Assembly: GCA_020161755.1 (NCBI GenBank)
Contig: JAIUOS010000001.1
Coordinates: forward strand, 248,072 to 312,071
DNA: 64,000 nt
Reading direction: 5' to 3'
DNA from: Actinomycetota bacterium
GTDB lineage: Bacteria > Actinomycetota > Actinomycetes > Propionibacteriales > Propionibacteriaceae
Under the pieces are notes generated by a model, which worked only from the letters and a program-made list of their open reading frames with translations, was not told the DNA's origin and did not search any database. This document shows, one piece after another, positions 1-6,126 of the stretch. Position 1 is the stretch's first letter. Every line of letters starts with the position of its first letter. The translations under genes were made by a program, and so were the position numbers.

Positions 1-67
1 CCGGCCCCCTCCGCTCGCAAGCTGTGGGTGGGCCGCGATGTCGCCGCGTAACTCGCAGTTTGTGGGG

Positions 68-889
68 CTAGCGGATGACGAGGGCGTTGAGTTCACCGAC
101 GGGCAGGGTGCGGGTGCCGGTGTAGGTGCCGGGAAGGGAGCCGGAGACGCCGAGTGCGCTCCAGGTGATGCGCCAGTTGGTGGTGGCGGTGATGGTGTAG
201 TTGCCGTGGGGCAGGGACGCGGTCTGGTAGGTGTAGCCGCAGGTCGGGGAGGCGGCGCCGGGTTTCACGCTCTTGGTGTACGGGGTGGCGCTGGTGCAGT
301 TCACGGTGTGGCCGTCGCCCATGGTGTAGCTGGTGGACAGCCAGGTCGCGCGGAGGGTGAAGGTGATGCCGGACGCCCGGACCCTGCTGGTGACGGTGCG
401 GGGTCCGTTGGTCCACAGCCACAGGGGGTAGCCGACCGCGGCCATCTTCCATTCGTTGACGGTCGGGTCGGGACCGACCTGCGGGGTCGGGTCGGGCAGT
501 TGGAGCCGCACGATCAGGGTCCGGGCCATCGCGCCCAGGTCGAGCATCAACGTGGCCGGCGAGATCGCCTGCCTGCGCCCCGTCGGCGTCGTGCAGGTGA
601 ACACCTGGTTCATCCGCCGACACATCCCCTTCAACGCCCGCCATTCCTCCAGCGTCAGGTCGTCTTTCGTGGTCTTGAACGTGGTCTTGGTCGTCGAGCC
701 TGAATTCGAGGTCTTTCGTTTGGTCTCGACCTTGTTCTTTCGCTTCTGGGACTGGTCCATACGGCCCTTGTAGGTGCCATTTCCCCCGCTGACGCCCACA
801 TCGATGGAGCTCCCCTCCGCGAGTGCGGGGGATGCGGGTGCAAGAGCTAGGAGCGACGTCGCCAGGACGAAGACTAAGAGCTTGAGCAT
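68..889 (-). CDS. Secreted hypothetical protein, 273 aa
   Basis: I do not recognise the family. The start gives a classic signal peptide: a short basic N-terminus, a hydrophobic stretch at residues 3-20 and a likely cleavage site after SPALA (residue 24), so the mature protein is exported. Residues about 40-75 are a Lys/Thr/Ser-rich low-complexity segment. The rest is rich in Thr, Trp and Tyr with four cysteines (GMCRR, FTCTT, VNCTS, PTCGY), which could form two disulfides in an extracellular beta-rich domain. It overlaps the end of the upstream lipoprotein gene by 16 bp, so the two are probably co-transcribed and may act together at the cell surface. Similar secreted proteins of unknown role are common in actinobacteria. 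The reading frame is convincing; the function is open. Confidence 0.75.
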   Translation of the reverse strand: MLKLLVFVLATSLLALAPASPALAEGSSIDVGVSGGNGTYKGRMDQSQKRKNKVETKRKTSNSGSTTKTTFKTTKDDLTLEEWRALKGMCRRMNQVFTCTTPTGRRQAISPATLMLDLGAMARTLIVRLQLPDPTPQVGPDPTVNEWKMAAVGYPLWLWTNGPRTVTSRVRASGITFTLRATWLSTSYTMGDGHTVNCTSATPYTKSVKPGAASPTCGYTYQTASLPHGNYTITATTNWRITWSALGVSGSLPGTYTGTRTLPVGELNALVIR

Positions 890-1470
890 TTGCCCTCCTG
901 CTGTCCGTCTGCGCCTTGAATCTTCATCGCGTCGCCAAAGCGACCGAAGTACAGGAGGTCCTCAACCATGAAGCCCTTGCCGGTCTTCTTGCCATGCTCG
1001 AAGACAGTTGTCGAGCGCGCGTCAACGCATGCCTTCATCGCCACAAGTGAAGACTCCTTCACAAGGCCGGGTGCTCGGGCTAGGCGAACCAAGGTGATCT
1101 CGCCGCCGACGAGCTTTCGCTCGTCCTTCTTCAACGATCGGTACAGAGCCATGGAGTCGTCGAGAAATGCGCCCGTGGTGGTCTCGAGAAGCACTGGCGT
1201 GGGCTCGGTGATGCCGCCGGCCCGGAAGATACGCGAGTCTTCGGCGAAGAACTTGCGGTAGACGGCTTCCGCCTCGGCGTAGAGCTTGTCCTTGGCGACC
1301 ATGTCGTCGTACTGGTGCTGGGAGCAGCTGAACTGTTCGCCGCCGGCTTCGGGGGTGCAGGTCCAGCTGGGCGCCGGTGTCGGGGTGGGGGTGGTTGCCG
1401 GTTGGCAGCCGGTCAGGAGGCAGGCGGCAGCGAGGATGGTTACTGCGAGTCGCCGTGGCCGGGTGAGCAT
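874..1470 (-). CDS. Putative lipoprotein, 198 aa
   Basis: The N-terminus has two arginines, a hydrophobic run and a lipobox LLTGC, with the modified Cys at about residue 22, followed by a Pro/Thr-rich tether (PTPTPTPAP). I placed the start at the ATG at 1470 because a perfect AGGAGG (complement of 1477-1482) sits 6 nt upstream; a GTG two codons earlier is possible but would overlap the ribosome site. The remainder is a helical, charged domain without a motif I know. It is first in a two-gene unit with the secreted protein downstream, whose start lies inside this gene's last codons. Proteins of this type (tethered, about 200 aa, often next to another secreted protein) are widespread hypotheticals in actinobacteria. 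Confidence 0.8.
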   Translation of the reverse strand: MLTRPRRLAVTILAAACLLTGCQPATTPTPTPAPSWTCTPEAGGEQFSCSQHQYDDMVAKDKLYAEAEAVYRKFFAEDSRIFRAGGITEPTPVLLETTTGAFLDDSMALYRSLKKDERKLVGGEITLVRLARAPGLVKESSLVAMKACVDARSTTVFEHGKKTGKGFMVEDLLYFGRFGDAMKIQGADGQQEGKCSSS

Positions 1471-1476
1471 AGGCAC

Positions 1477-1685
1477 CTCCTGGGGTGGCAGGAGTCTGGC
1501 ACAGGCGAGGTGCCCGGAAACAGAGCAGGGCCGGGTTATCCACAGGGCGGGGCGAAACTCGTACAGTCATCCACAACCTGACGGCCGGCCGCGACGGTAC
1601 GCGAATCGCCCTCGATCAGTCGGTGGGTGGGCCGATCGAGCCGGACCGCCCCGATCCAGGGCAAATCTCGCCGACCGAGGCAGGG
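1477..1685. other. Intergenic stretch with two DnaA-box-like 9-mers
   Basis: This 209-bp gap between two leftward genes holds a perfect TTATCCACA at 1536-1544 and a one-mismatch copy TCATCCACA at 1567-1575 in the same orientation, 31 bp apart. TTATCCACA is the classical DnaA box. No AT-rich unwinding region is visible, so this is not an origin. Two boxes can be chance or a minor DnaA-binding site affecting the promoter of the lipoprotein gene. Confidence 0.3.
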
Positions 1686-2096
1686 CTACCGCTCGGTGTA
1701 GGCGGTGAAGGCGCGCGCGAGGAACTCGTGGAGGTCGCCGGTCTCACCGTCGCGGCCGCCGCGTCCGATCACCAGGGTCGGCGGGGTGGGCTCGGGCTTC
1801 ACCCCGGTGAACCGGGCCAGCGCCGAGCCGGCGGTGACCAGCTGGTAGTAGGTGCCGTCGGGCGCAACCGCGAGGGTCTGCGCCTTGTTGAGGTACCAGC
1901 CGACCAGCCCGGTCTTCACCCGGACGCCGGTCAGCAGGGTCGCCTGGAGCGGCTCGGGCGAGGCCCCCGCCGTCCGCAGGTCGGCGACGAACGCGTCCAG
2001 CAACGCCTGCGCGGCCTGCGCCTCGGCCATCGCCGCCCCGTGCGCCAGCTCGTGCCTGCGCCGCGCGTCCGCCTGCCGTTGGTTCTCCTCGACCAT
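1686..2096 (-). CDS. Hypothetical protein, 136 aa
   Basis: I do not recognise this protein. The first 45 residues are Ala/Glu/Gln/Arg-rich and strongly helical, followed by a compact domain containing LKTGLVGWYLNK-like and GTYYQLV segments that resemble a small alpha/beta sensor fold. It has no signal peptide or membrane segment, so it is probably cytoplasmic. The start ATG is preceded, on its own strand, by the hexamer TAGCCT with a 6-nt gap (2103-2108), so translation is probably leaderless. It is divergent from the LCP-like gene, whose start lies about 80 bp away; the two promoters share that interval. Confidence 0.6.
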   Translation of the reverse strand: MVEENQRQADARRRHELAHGAAMAEAQAAQALLDAFVADLRTAGASPEPLQATLLTGVRVKTGLVGWYLNKAQTLAVAPDGTYYQLVTAGSALARFTGVKPEPTPPTLVIGRGGRDGETGDLHEFLARAFTAYTER

Positions 2097-2102
2097 TGGC
2101 CA

Positions 2103-2108
2103 AGGCTA
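2103..2108 (-). promoter_or_regulatory. -10 hexamer of a leaderless start
   Basis: TAGCCT on the minus strand ends 6 nt before the ATG at 2096. There is no Shine-Dalgarno sequence between them, which points to transcription starting at the initiation codon. Confidence 0.5.
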
Positions 2109-2176
2109 GTACCGGCACACGCCGGTTGCCCCGGCCTCCTACGCTGGGGTGCGCTGAAGTTCGCAGGAGGGTGTTG

Positions 2177-3226
2177 ATGGAGCCGATCACGGAGACCGGG
2201 ACGACGACTCGTCGCCTCGTCGACCGGGTGGCCATCGGCATCCTCATCGGGGTCGTCGCCATTTCCGTGGGTGGGGCTGCTCTGCTCACCGTGTACCTCA
2301 ACCGCATCGGGGACGCGGCCGAGCACCTCAACCGGGTGGACGGGCTCGCCGCCTACGACGGACGCCCGGAGCCGGTCGTGGTGGACGGCTCCAACGCCAT
2401 CAACTACCTGCTGATGACCGCCGACGAGCAGGGCGGCCTCCAGGCCGTCGTGATCGCACACCTGTCCGCGACCCGTCGTGACCTCACGCTGGTGGCGCTG
2501 CCGTCCGACCTGCTCGCCGACGACGGCACCGGCACGGTGACCCTCGCCGCGAGCTTCGCTGCCGATCCCCGCCGCACGGCGCGCGCGGTCGAGACCCTCA
2601 CCGGTGCCCGCATGGACCACCAGGTGCAGCTCGGCCTGGACGGTTTCTCCCAGGTGGTCGACATCCTCGGCGGCGTCGACCTCGGCAAGGGCAAGCTCAA
2701 CGGCCGTCAGGTGATCGCCACGCTCGAGGCGACCAGCGACCCGCTGAGCCGTTCGCTGATGACCGCGCAGATGATCAAGGGTGCGATGTCGCAGGCGAAC
2801 ATGGCGGCCGCGATCGCCGACCCGAACCGGTTCGACAAGGTGATGGACGCGCTGACGCCCTGCCTGGTGGTCGACGACCAGCTCACCGGCGACGAGATCC
2901 GCTCGACGATGGTCGAGTCGCGGGTCCGCGGCGACCAGGTGGAGGCGGTGGCCCTCGCCACGACCGCGCCGGGCAACGGCGGCGCGGAGGCCGACCCCGC
3001 AGAACTCGCCGAACTGCGCACAGCCCTGGCCACGGACGCGTTCATCGCGCCCACGTCCACCGCCAACGCGTCCGGTCTGGGCACCGCGCCGACCGCGATC
3101 GTCACGTCCGCCACCCCGACGGTCTCGCCGGAGGTGCCGGTATCAACCCCCGGGCCCACGGAGACTCCGACCGACGCGTCCTTCAGCCCGAAGGCGGACG
3201 TCGCCACCGCGACCGCCACCCGCTGA
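2177..3226 (+). CDS. LCP (LytR-CpsA-Psr) family-like membrane protein, 349 aa
   Basis: LCP proteins sit in the cytoplasmic membrane with an extracellular domain that transfers polyprenyl-phosphate-linked glycopolymers to peptidoglycan. This one has a transmembrane helix at residues 17-40 and then an LCP-like core at about 65-200, with the recognisable layout VVVIAH..., LTLVALPSDLL and the family's closing DILGGVDL motif. The usual catalytic arginine of the (S/P)IPRD motif is replaced by Ser (LPSD), and the usual ...GxRxDT(I) acidic motif is also altered, so catalysis is doubtful. The C-terminus (300-349) is a Pro/Thr/Ser-rich tail. The ATG at 2177 was chosen because AGGAGG at 2165-2170 is 6 nt upstream; longer frames have no ribosome site. 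It could be a degenerate paralogue with a binding rather than a transfer role. Confidence 0.7.
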   Translation: MEPITETGTTTRRLVDRVAIGILIGVVAISVGGAALLTVYLNRIGDAAEHLNRVDGLAAYDGRPEPVVVDGSNAINYLLMTADEQGGLQAVVIAHLSATRRDLTLVALPSDLLADDGTGTVTLAASFAADPRRTARAVETLTGARMDHQVQLGLDGFSQVVDILGGVDLGKGKLNGRQVIATLEATSDPLSRSLMTAQMIKGAMSQANMAAAIADPNRFDKVMDALTPCLVVDDQLTGDEIRSTMVESRVRGDQVEAVALATTAPGNGGAEADPAELAELRTALATDAFIAPTSTANASGLGTAPTAIVTSATPTVSPEVPVSTPGPTETPTDASFSPKADVATATATR

Positions 3227-3258
3227 CCGTCCCCACCGCAGCGCCCCGACCGCGCAGG

Positions 3259-3264
3259 TAGGCT
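3259..3264 (+). promoter_or_regulatory. -10 hexamer of a leaderless start
   Basis: TAGGCT ends 7 nt before the GTG at 3272 of the small DLW-39-like gene; no ribosome site lies between them. Confidence 0.5.
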
Positions 3265-3271
3265 CGGCGTC

Positions 3272-3397
3272 GTGGGAAAGCTCCTGGGATGGACGGTGGT
3301 GCTGGCCGGTGCGGCCTACGCCGCCTGGTGGTACTGGCAGTCGTCCAACGAGGCGAACACCGAAGCCTGGGCATCGGCCACCGACCGCATCCGCTGA
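3272..3397 (+). CDS. DLW-39-like micro-protein, 41 aa
   Basis: The frame starts at GTG and encodes a 41-residue protein: a short basic start (MGKLLGW), a hydrophobic stretch to about residue 23 rich in Trp/Tyr, and an acidic-polar tail ending EAWASATDRIR. This size, the N-terminal membrane segment and the closing (D/E)xWxxATD pattern match what I know of the actinobacterial DLW-39 family, which is usually encoded near gyrA and tRNA-Ile/tRNA-Ala. A tRNA-Ala gene lies 2.1 kb away here. The function of the family is unknown; a membrane-anchored micro-protein is the best description. It is flanked by the LCP-like gene and a convergent hypothetical, with its stop only 7 bp from the neighbour's stop. 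Confidence 0.65.
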   Translation: MGKLLGWTVVLAGAAYAAWWYWQSSNEANTEAWASATDRIR

Positions 3398-3404
3398 CCG
3401 GCGC

Positions 3405-3815
3405 TCAGTCCAGGTAGTCGTCGTACTGCGGACGCTCCTGCTCGAGCACGTGCCCGAGCGCCTCGCCGACCGCGACCGCGTGATCGGCCGGATCCTCCAT
3501 CGAGTTCAGCCGGCTGGCCAGCTCCGGGTCCTCGGACGCCGCCCACGCGAGCAGGTCGAACACCTCGAAGCTGATCTGCACCGGATCGCCGTGCCGGTCG
3601 AACGAGATCCACAGGTCGAGGCTCGCCGGCGGCCAGGACGCGCCGTGCGACTCCTCGATGCCGAGCCCCGGATGGGCGTGGACGAACGACTCCGGGTCGG
3701 CCACGAACAGCACGGACGTGCCCATGTCGTCGTCCTCCTGGACGGCTCCGAACTCGAAACCGTAGGGAGCCAGCTCGTCGGTGAGCTCGTCCGGGTAATC
3801 CTCTGGGATCGGCAT
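3405..3815 (-). CDS. Acidic hypothetical protein, 136 aa
   Basis: I do not recognise a named family. The protein is strongly acidic, without signal peptide or membrane segment, and contains an aromatic core (GFEFGAVQEDDD, LDLWISFDRHGDP) and ends in PQYDDYLD. The composition suggests a small cytoplasmic protein of the SMI1/immunity-like or DUF type, but I cannot support more. The start ATG is preceded on its strand by TAGCTT with a gap of 6 nt (3822-3827), consistent with a leaderless transcript. It converges on the DLW-39-like gene. Confidence 0.6.
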   Translation of the reverse strand: MPIPEDYPDELTDELAPYGFEFGAVQEDDDMGTSVLFVADPESFVHAHPGLGIEESHGASWPPASLDLWISFDRHGDPVQISFEVFDLLAWAASEDPELASRLNSMEDPADHAVAVGEALGHVLEQERPQYDDYLD

Positions 3816-3821
3816 TCCCCC

Positions 3822-3827
3822 AAGCTA
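3822..3827 (-). promoter_or_regulatory. -10 hexamer of a leaderless start
   Basis: TAGCTT on the minus strand ends 6 nt before the ATG at 3815. The intervening GGGGGA could also act as a weak ribosome site. Confidence 0.4.
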
Positions 3828-4006
3828 GCCGTGCTCGGGCCCGGCGCCGCGCGTTTCGCACCGAAGACGGTGACGCCGGACCGAAGAACGAGGGTGGAGC
3901 TCAAGATCATGCATCAGATGACATGGCTTTGCAATCATCCGGCTAGCCCGCCTGCATCAATCCGGTTTGGAGTGCTGCAATCGTCCGCCTGGCCCAAGTT
4001 GGGAGG

Positions 4007-4012
4007 TAGGGT
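4007..4012 (+). promoter_or_regulatory. -10 hexamer of a leaderless start
   Basis: TAGGGT ends 7 nt before the ATG at 4020 of the DUF4143 gene. A GGGAGG at 4001-4006 lies too far upstream to be an efficient ribosome site for this start. Confidence 0.45.
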
Positions 4013-4019
4013 TTCGGGC

Positions 4020-5297
4020 ATGGACACGGCGACTCTGCTCGGCCACGAATACCGACCGCGAGTCATCGACGGCCCCTTGCGGCGTGCTCTTGCAGCCTCC
4101 GGCGCGGTGGTGGTTGAAGGGGCACGTGCAAGCGGCAAGACGATGACCGCCCTGCACGCTGCGTCCTCTTTTGTCTTCATCGACGACGCCGAGGTCCAGC
4201 GGCTCCTCGAGGTGGCGCCGCGGTCGCTTCTTGAAGGTGAGGCACCCAGGCTGCTCGATGAGTGGCAGGTTGCGCCGGAGCTGTGGAATCTCGTTCGTCG
4301 CGCGGTCGACTCTGCGGTGGAGCCGGGGCGATTCATCCTCACAGGCTCCGCGGTTCCTCCTGACGACGTCACGCGGCACACCGGGGCAGGGCGATTCCTC
4401 AGGCTCCGCCAGCGAACCATGTCATGGTGGGAGAAGCTCGACGCACCCTCGGAAGCGGTCAGTCTCGCCGACTTGTTCGCAGGCGTGCGACCAAGGACCG
4501 ATCTTGGCGCAGGTTCTGACCTGGACACCGTCATCGACAACCTGCTGCGATCGGGCTTCCCAGCGATGACCACGCTGTCGGTCAGGCAGTCAGCGGACCG
4601 ATTGCGCGGCTACATCGACGACGTCGCGCGCATCGACATTCGCCGCATCGCCGAGATTAGGCACGAGCCCGAGGTGATCAAGCAACTCATCGTCGCTCTT
4701 GCACGCTCGGTCGCCTCCCAGGTCACGTACAAGACGCTTGCAGCCGACATCCGTGCGGTCGCCCCAGCCATCGACCAGGAGACCGTCAGCAACTACGTGG
4801 GCCTCCTCCAGCGGTTGTTCATCGTCGAAGCGCAGCGACCATGGACCCCGGCCCTTCGATCTCGCGCGCGGGTACGCACGTCACCGAAACTCCACCTCGT
4901 CGATCCGGCGCTCGCTGCTGCCGCACTAGGTGCTGGACCTGAACAACTGCGCGGCGACCTGCAGACCCTCGGCGTGCTCTTCGAGAGCGCGGTCATCCAT
5001 GACCTGACCGTTTTCGCCTCTGCGATTGACGGCGAGGTCAGCCACTACCGCGATTCCAACGGCAAGGAGATGGATGCGATCATCACCCTCCCGGGCGGCC
5101 GCTGGGGGGCCGTCGAGATCAAGCTCGGTGGCGGGCAACTCACCGCGGCAGCAGCTTCGCTGCAAGCCGCGATCGCACAGGTCGACACCGAGGCAGCGGG
5201 AGAGCCGGCGTTCCAGCTCGTCGTCACAGCAACCGGACCAATCCTGGTGACCGATGACGGCACCGTGAGCGTTCCCCTCAGTGCGCTCGCTCCCTGA
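4020..5297 (+). CDS. AAA+ ATPase with DUF4143 C-terminal domain, 425 aa
   Basis: The protein has a P-loop (GARASGKT, about residues 36-43), a Walker B-like LLDEWQ near residue 79, the sensor-type LTGSA motif at about 108, and a C-terminal DUF4143 domain with a DxKE nuclease-like pattern (KEMDAII, WGAVEIKLG near residues 345-365) typical of this large ATPase family. The members are often linked to mobile DNA, restriction or toxin-antitoxin functions, but their role is not established. Base composition here and in the flanks is less GC-rich than the neighbours, suggesting acquisition. It lies alone next to the 3' end of a tRNA gene, a frequent place for integrated DNA, though no integrase or clear att duplication is seen. 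Confidence 0.8.
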   Translation: MDTATLLGHEYRPRVIDGPLRRALAASGAVVVEGARASGKTMTALHAASSFVFIDDAEVQRLLEVAPRSLLEGEAPRLLDEWQVAPELWNLVRRAVDSAVEPGRFILTGSAVPPDDVTRHTGAGRFLRLRQRTMSWWEKLDAPSEAVSLADLFAGVRPRTDLGAGSDLDTVIDNLLRSGFPAMTTLSVRQSADRLRGYIDDVARIDIRRIAEIRHEPEVIKQLIVALARSVASQVTYKTLAADIRAVAPAIDQETVSNYVGLLQRLFIVEAQRPWTPALRSRARVRTSPKLHLVDPALAAAALGAGPEQLRGDLQTLGVLFESAVIHDLTVFASAIDGEVSHYRDSNGKEMDAIITLPGGRWGAVEIKLGGGQLTAAAASLQAAIAQVDTEAAGEPAFQLVVTATGPILVTDDGTVSVPLSALAP

Positions 5298-5535
5298 GCG
5301 CGCCACCTGGGAACATCATCCGGAAGGGTTCGCCGGCCACTCGCTCGAGGACTGCCGCCTGAGCTTCGAGCCGTCCGGCAGCTGCAACCACTTCATCGTC
5401 CACGTCGGGCATCTATGCGGCGACACGGTCGATGACCCCCACTCGGGCTGTGTGTGGCTTGGCGCAATCGGACACGGAGGGTGTCAATCTGTCGGCCGCC
5501 CGTTCGCCAAATTGTTCTGACAAGGGCGGACGGGG

Positions 5536-5608
5536 TGGAGCATAGGGGACTCGAACCCCTGACCCCCTGCTTGCAAAGCAGGTGCTCTACCAACTGAGCT
5601 AATGCCCC
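5536..5608 (-). tRNA. tRNA-Ala (anticodon TGC)
   Basis: Read on the minus strand the sequence folds into a complete cloverleaf: acceptor stem GGGGCAT pairing with ATGCTCC (one G-T), D-arm GCTC..GAGC, anticodon stem CCTGC/GCAGG with loop TTTGCAA (anticodon TGC) and a TTCGAGT T-loop closed by AGGGG/CCCCT. The discriminator base is A and the CCA is not encoded. The anticodon loop and identity G3-T70 pair in the acceptor stem mark it as alanine. Confidence 0.97.
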
Positions 5609-5693
5609 GCGCGGCGCCATTCTTCCATCCCCGCCGAGCGCCGCCAAACCGGTGCGCGAGCGTCCCCGAATCGAGAAATTGGGGGGCGCCATC

Positions 5694-5699
5694 TACCCT
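5694..5699 (+). promoter_or_regulatory. Promoter with -10 next to a leaderless start
   Basis: TACCCT ends 7 nt before the ATG at 5707. A plausible -35, TCGAGA, lies at 5671-5676 with a 17-bp spacer. This is one of the few leaderless starts in the window where both promoter elements can be proposed. Confidence 0.5.
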
Positions 5700-5706
5700 T
5701 GAACCC

Positions 5707-6126
5707 ATGTGGTCCCGGCGGGAAGAGGTCGACTATGCCCTGCAGCGGCGCAATACGCTGCAGGCGCTGAAGCGACCCCAACGCGTTCTGGACGGCTCCG
5801 ACGTCTGCGACGCCGACCCCCTGCTGATGCGTGCGGCCCTGCACCACGGCGAGGAGTCCGGGGTCGCCTGCCCGATCTGCTCGCATGCGCGGCTGGTCAA
5901 CCTGAACTACGTGTTCGGCGACCAGCTCGGCCAGTTCTCCGGACGCATCAAGTCCACCGCCGAACTGGACGCGATGCAGTCCGAGTACGGCGAGTTCACC
6001 GTCCGCGTCGTCGAGGTGTGCGTCGACTGCGGCTGGAACCACATGATCGCTTCCTATCTCCTCGGAGACGGAGTGAAGCGACGACCGCCACGCCGCCAGA
6101 AGACCGTCGAGGACATTTATGGCTGA
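5707..6126 (+). CDS. DUF5318 family protein, 139 aa
   Basis: The layout matches DUF5318: an N-terminal helical segment beginning MWSRREEVDYALQRR, then a zinc-ribbon-like pair of CxxC knuckles (CPIC near residue 58 and CVDC near 107) and a basic tail. Four cysteines probably bind one zinc. The function of the family is unknown, but the gene is commonly found directly before the ponA-type penicillin-binding protein in actinobacteria, as here, where the two overlap by 8 bp. This coupling suggests a role tied to cell-wall synthesis or its regulation. Transcription is probably leaderless. Confidence 0.85.
   Translation: MWSRREEVDYALQRRNTLQALKRPQRVLDGSDVCDADPLLMRAALHHGEESGVACPICSHARLVNLNYVFGDQLGQFSGRIKSTAELDAMQSEYGEFTVRVVEVCVDCGWNHMIASYLLGDGVKRRPPRRQKTVEDIYG

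Noticed and set aside
1536..1575. Replication origin
   Set aside because: Only two DnaA-like boxes, no AT-rich region, and none of dnaA, dnaN or gyrB nearby.
5281..5520. 79-codon open frame between the DUF4143 gene and tRNA-Ala
   Set aside because: No ribosome site or recognisable protein features; it overlaps the DUF4143 stop, and the composition is not like neighbouring genes. It cannot be excluded as a remnant.
3892..5541. Genomic island with att sites at tRNA-Ala
   Set aside because: The only shared sequence is 9 bp, there is no integrase, and only one gene lies between. Kept as a weak finding on composition only.
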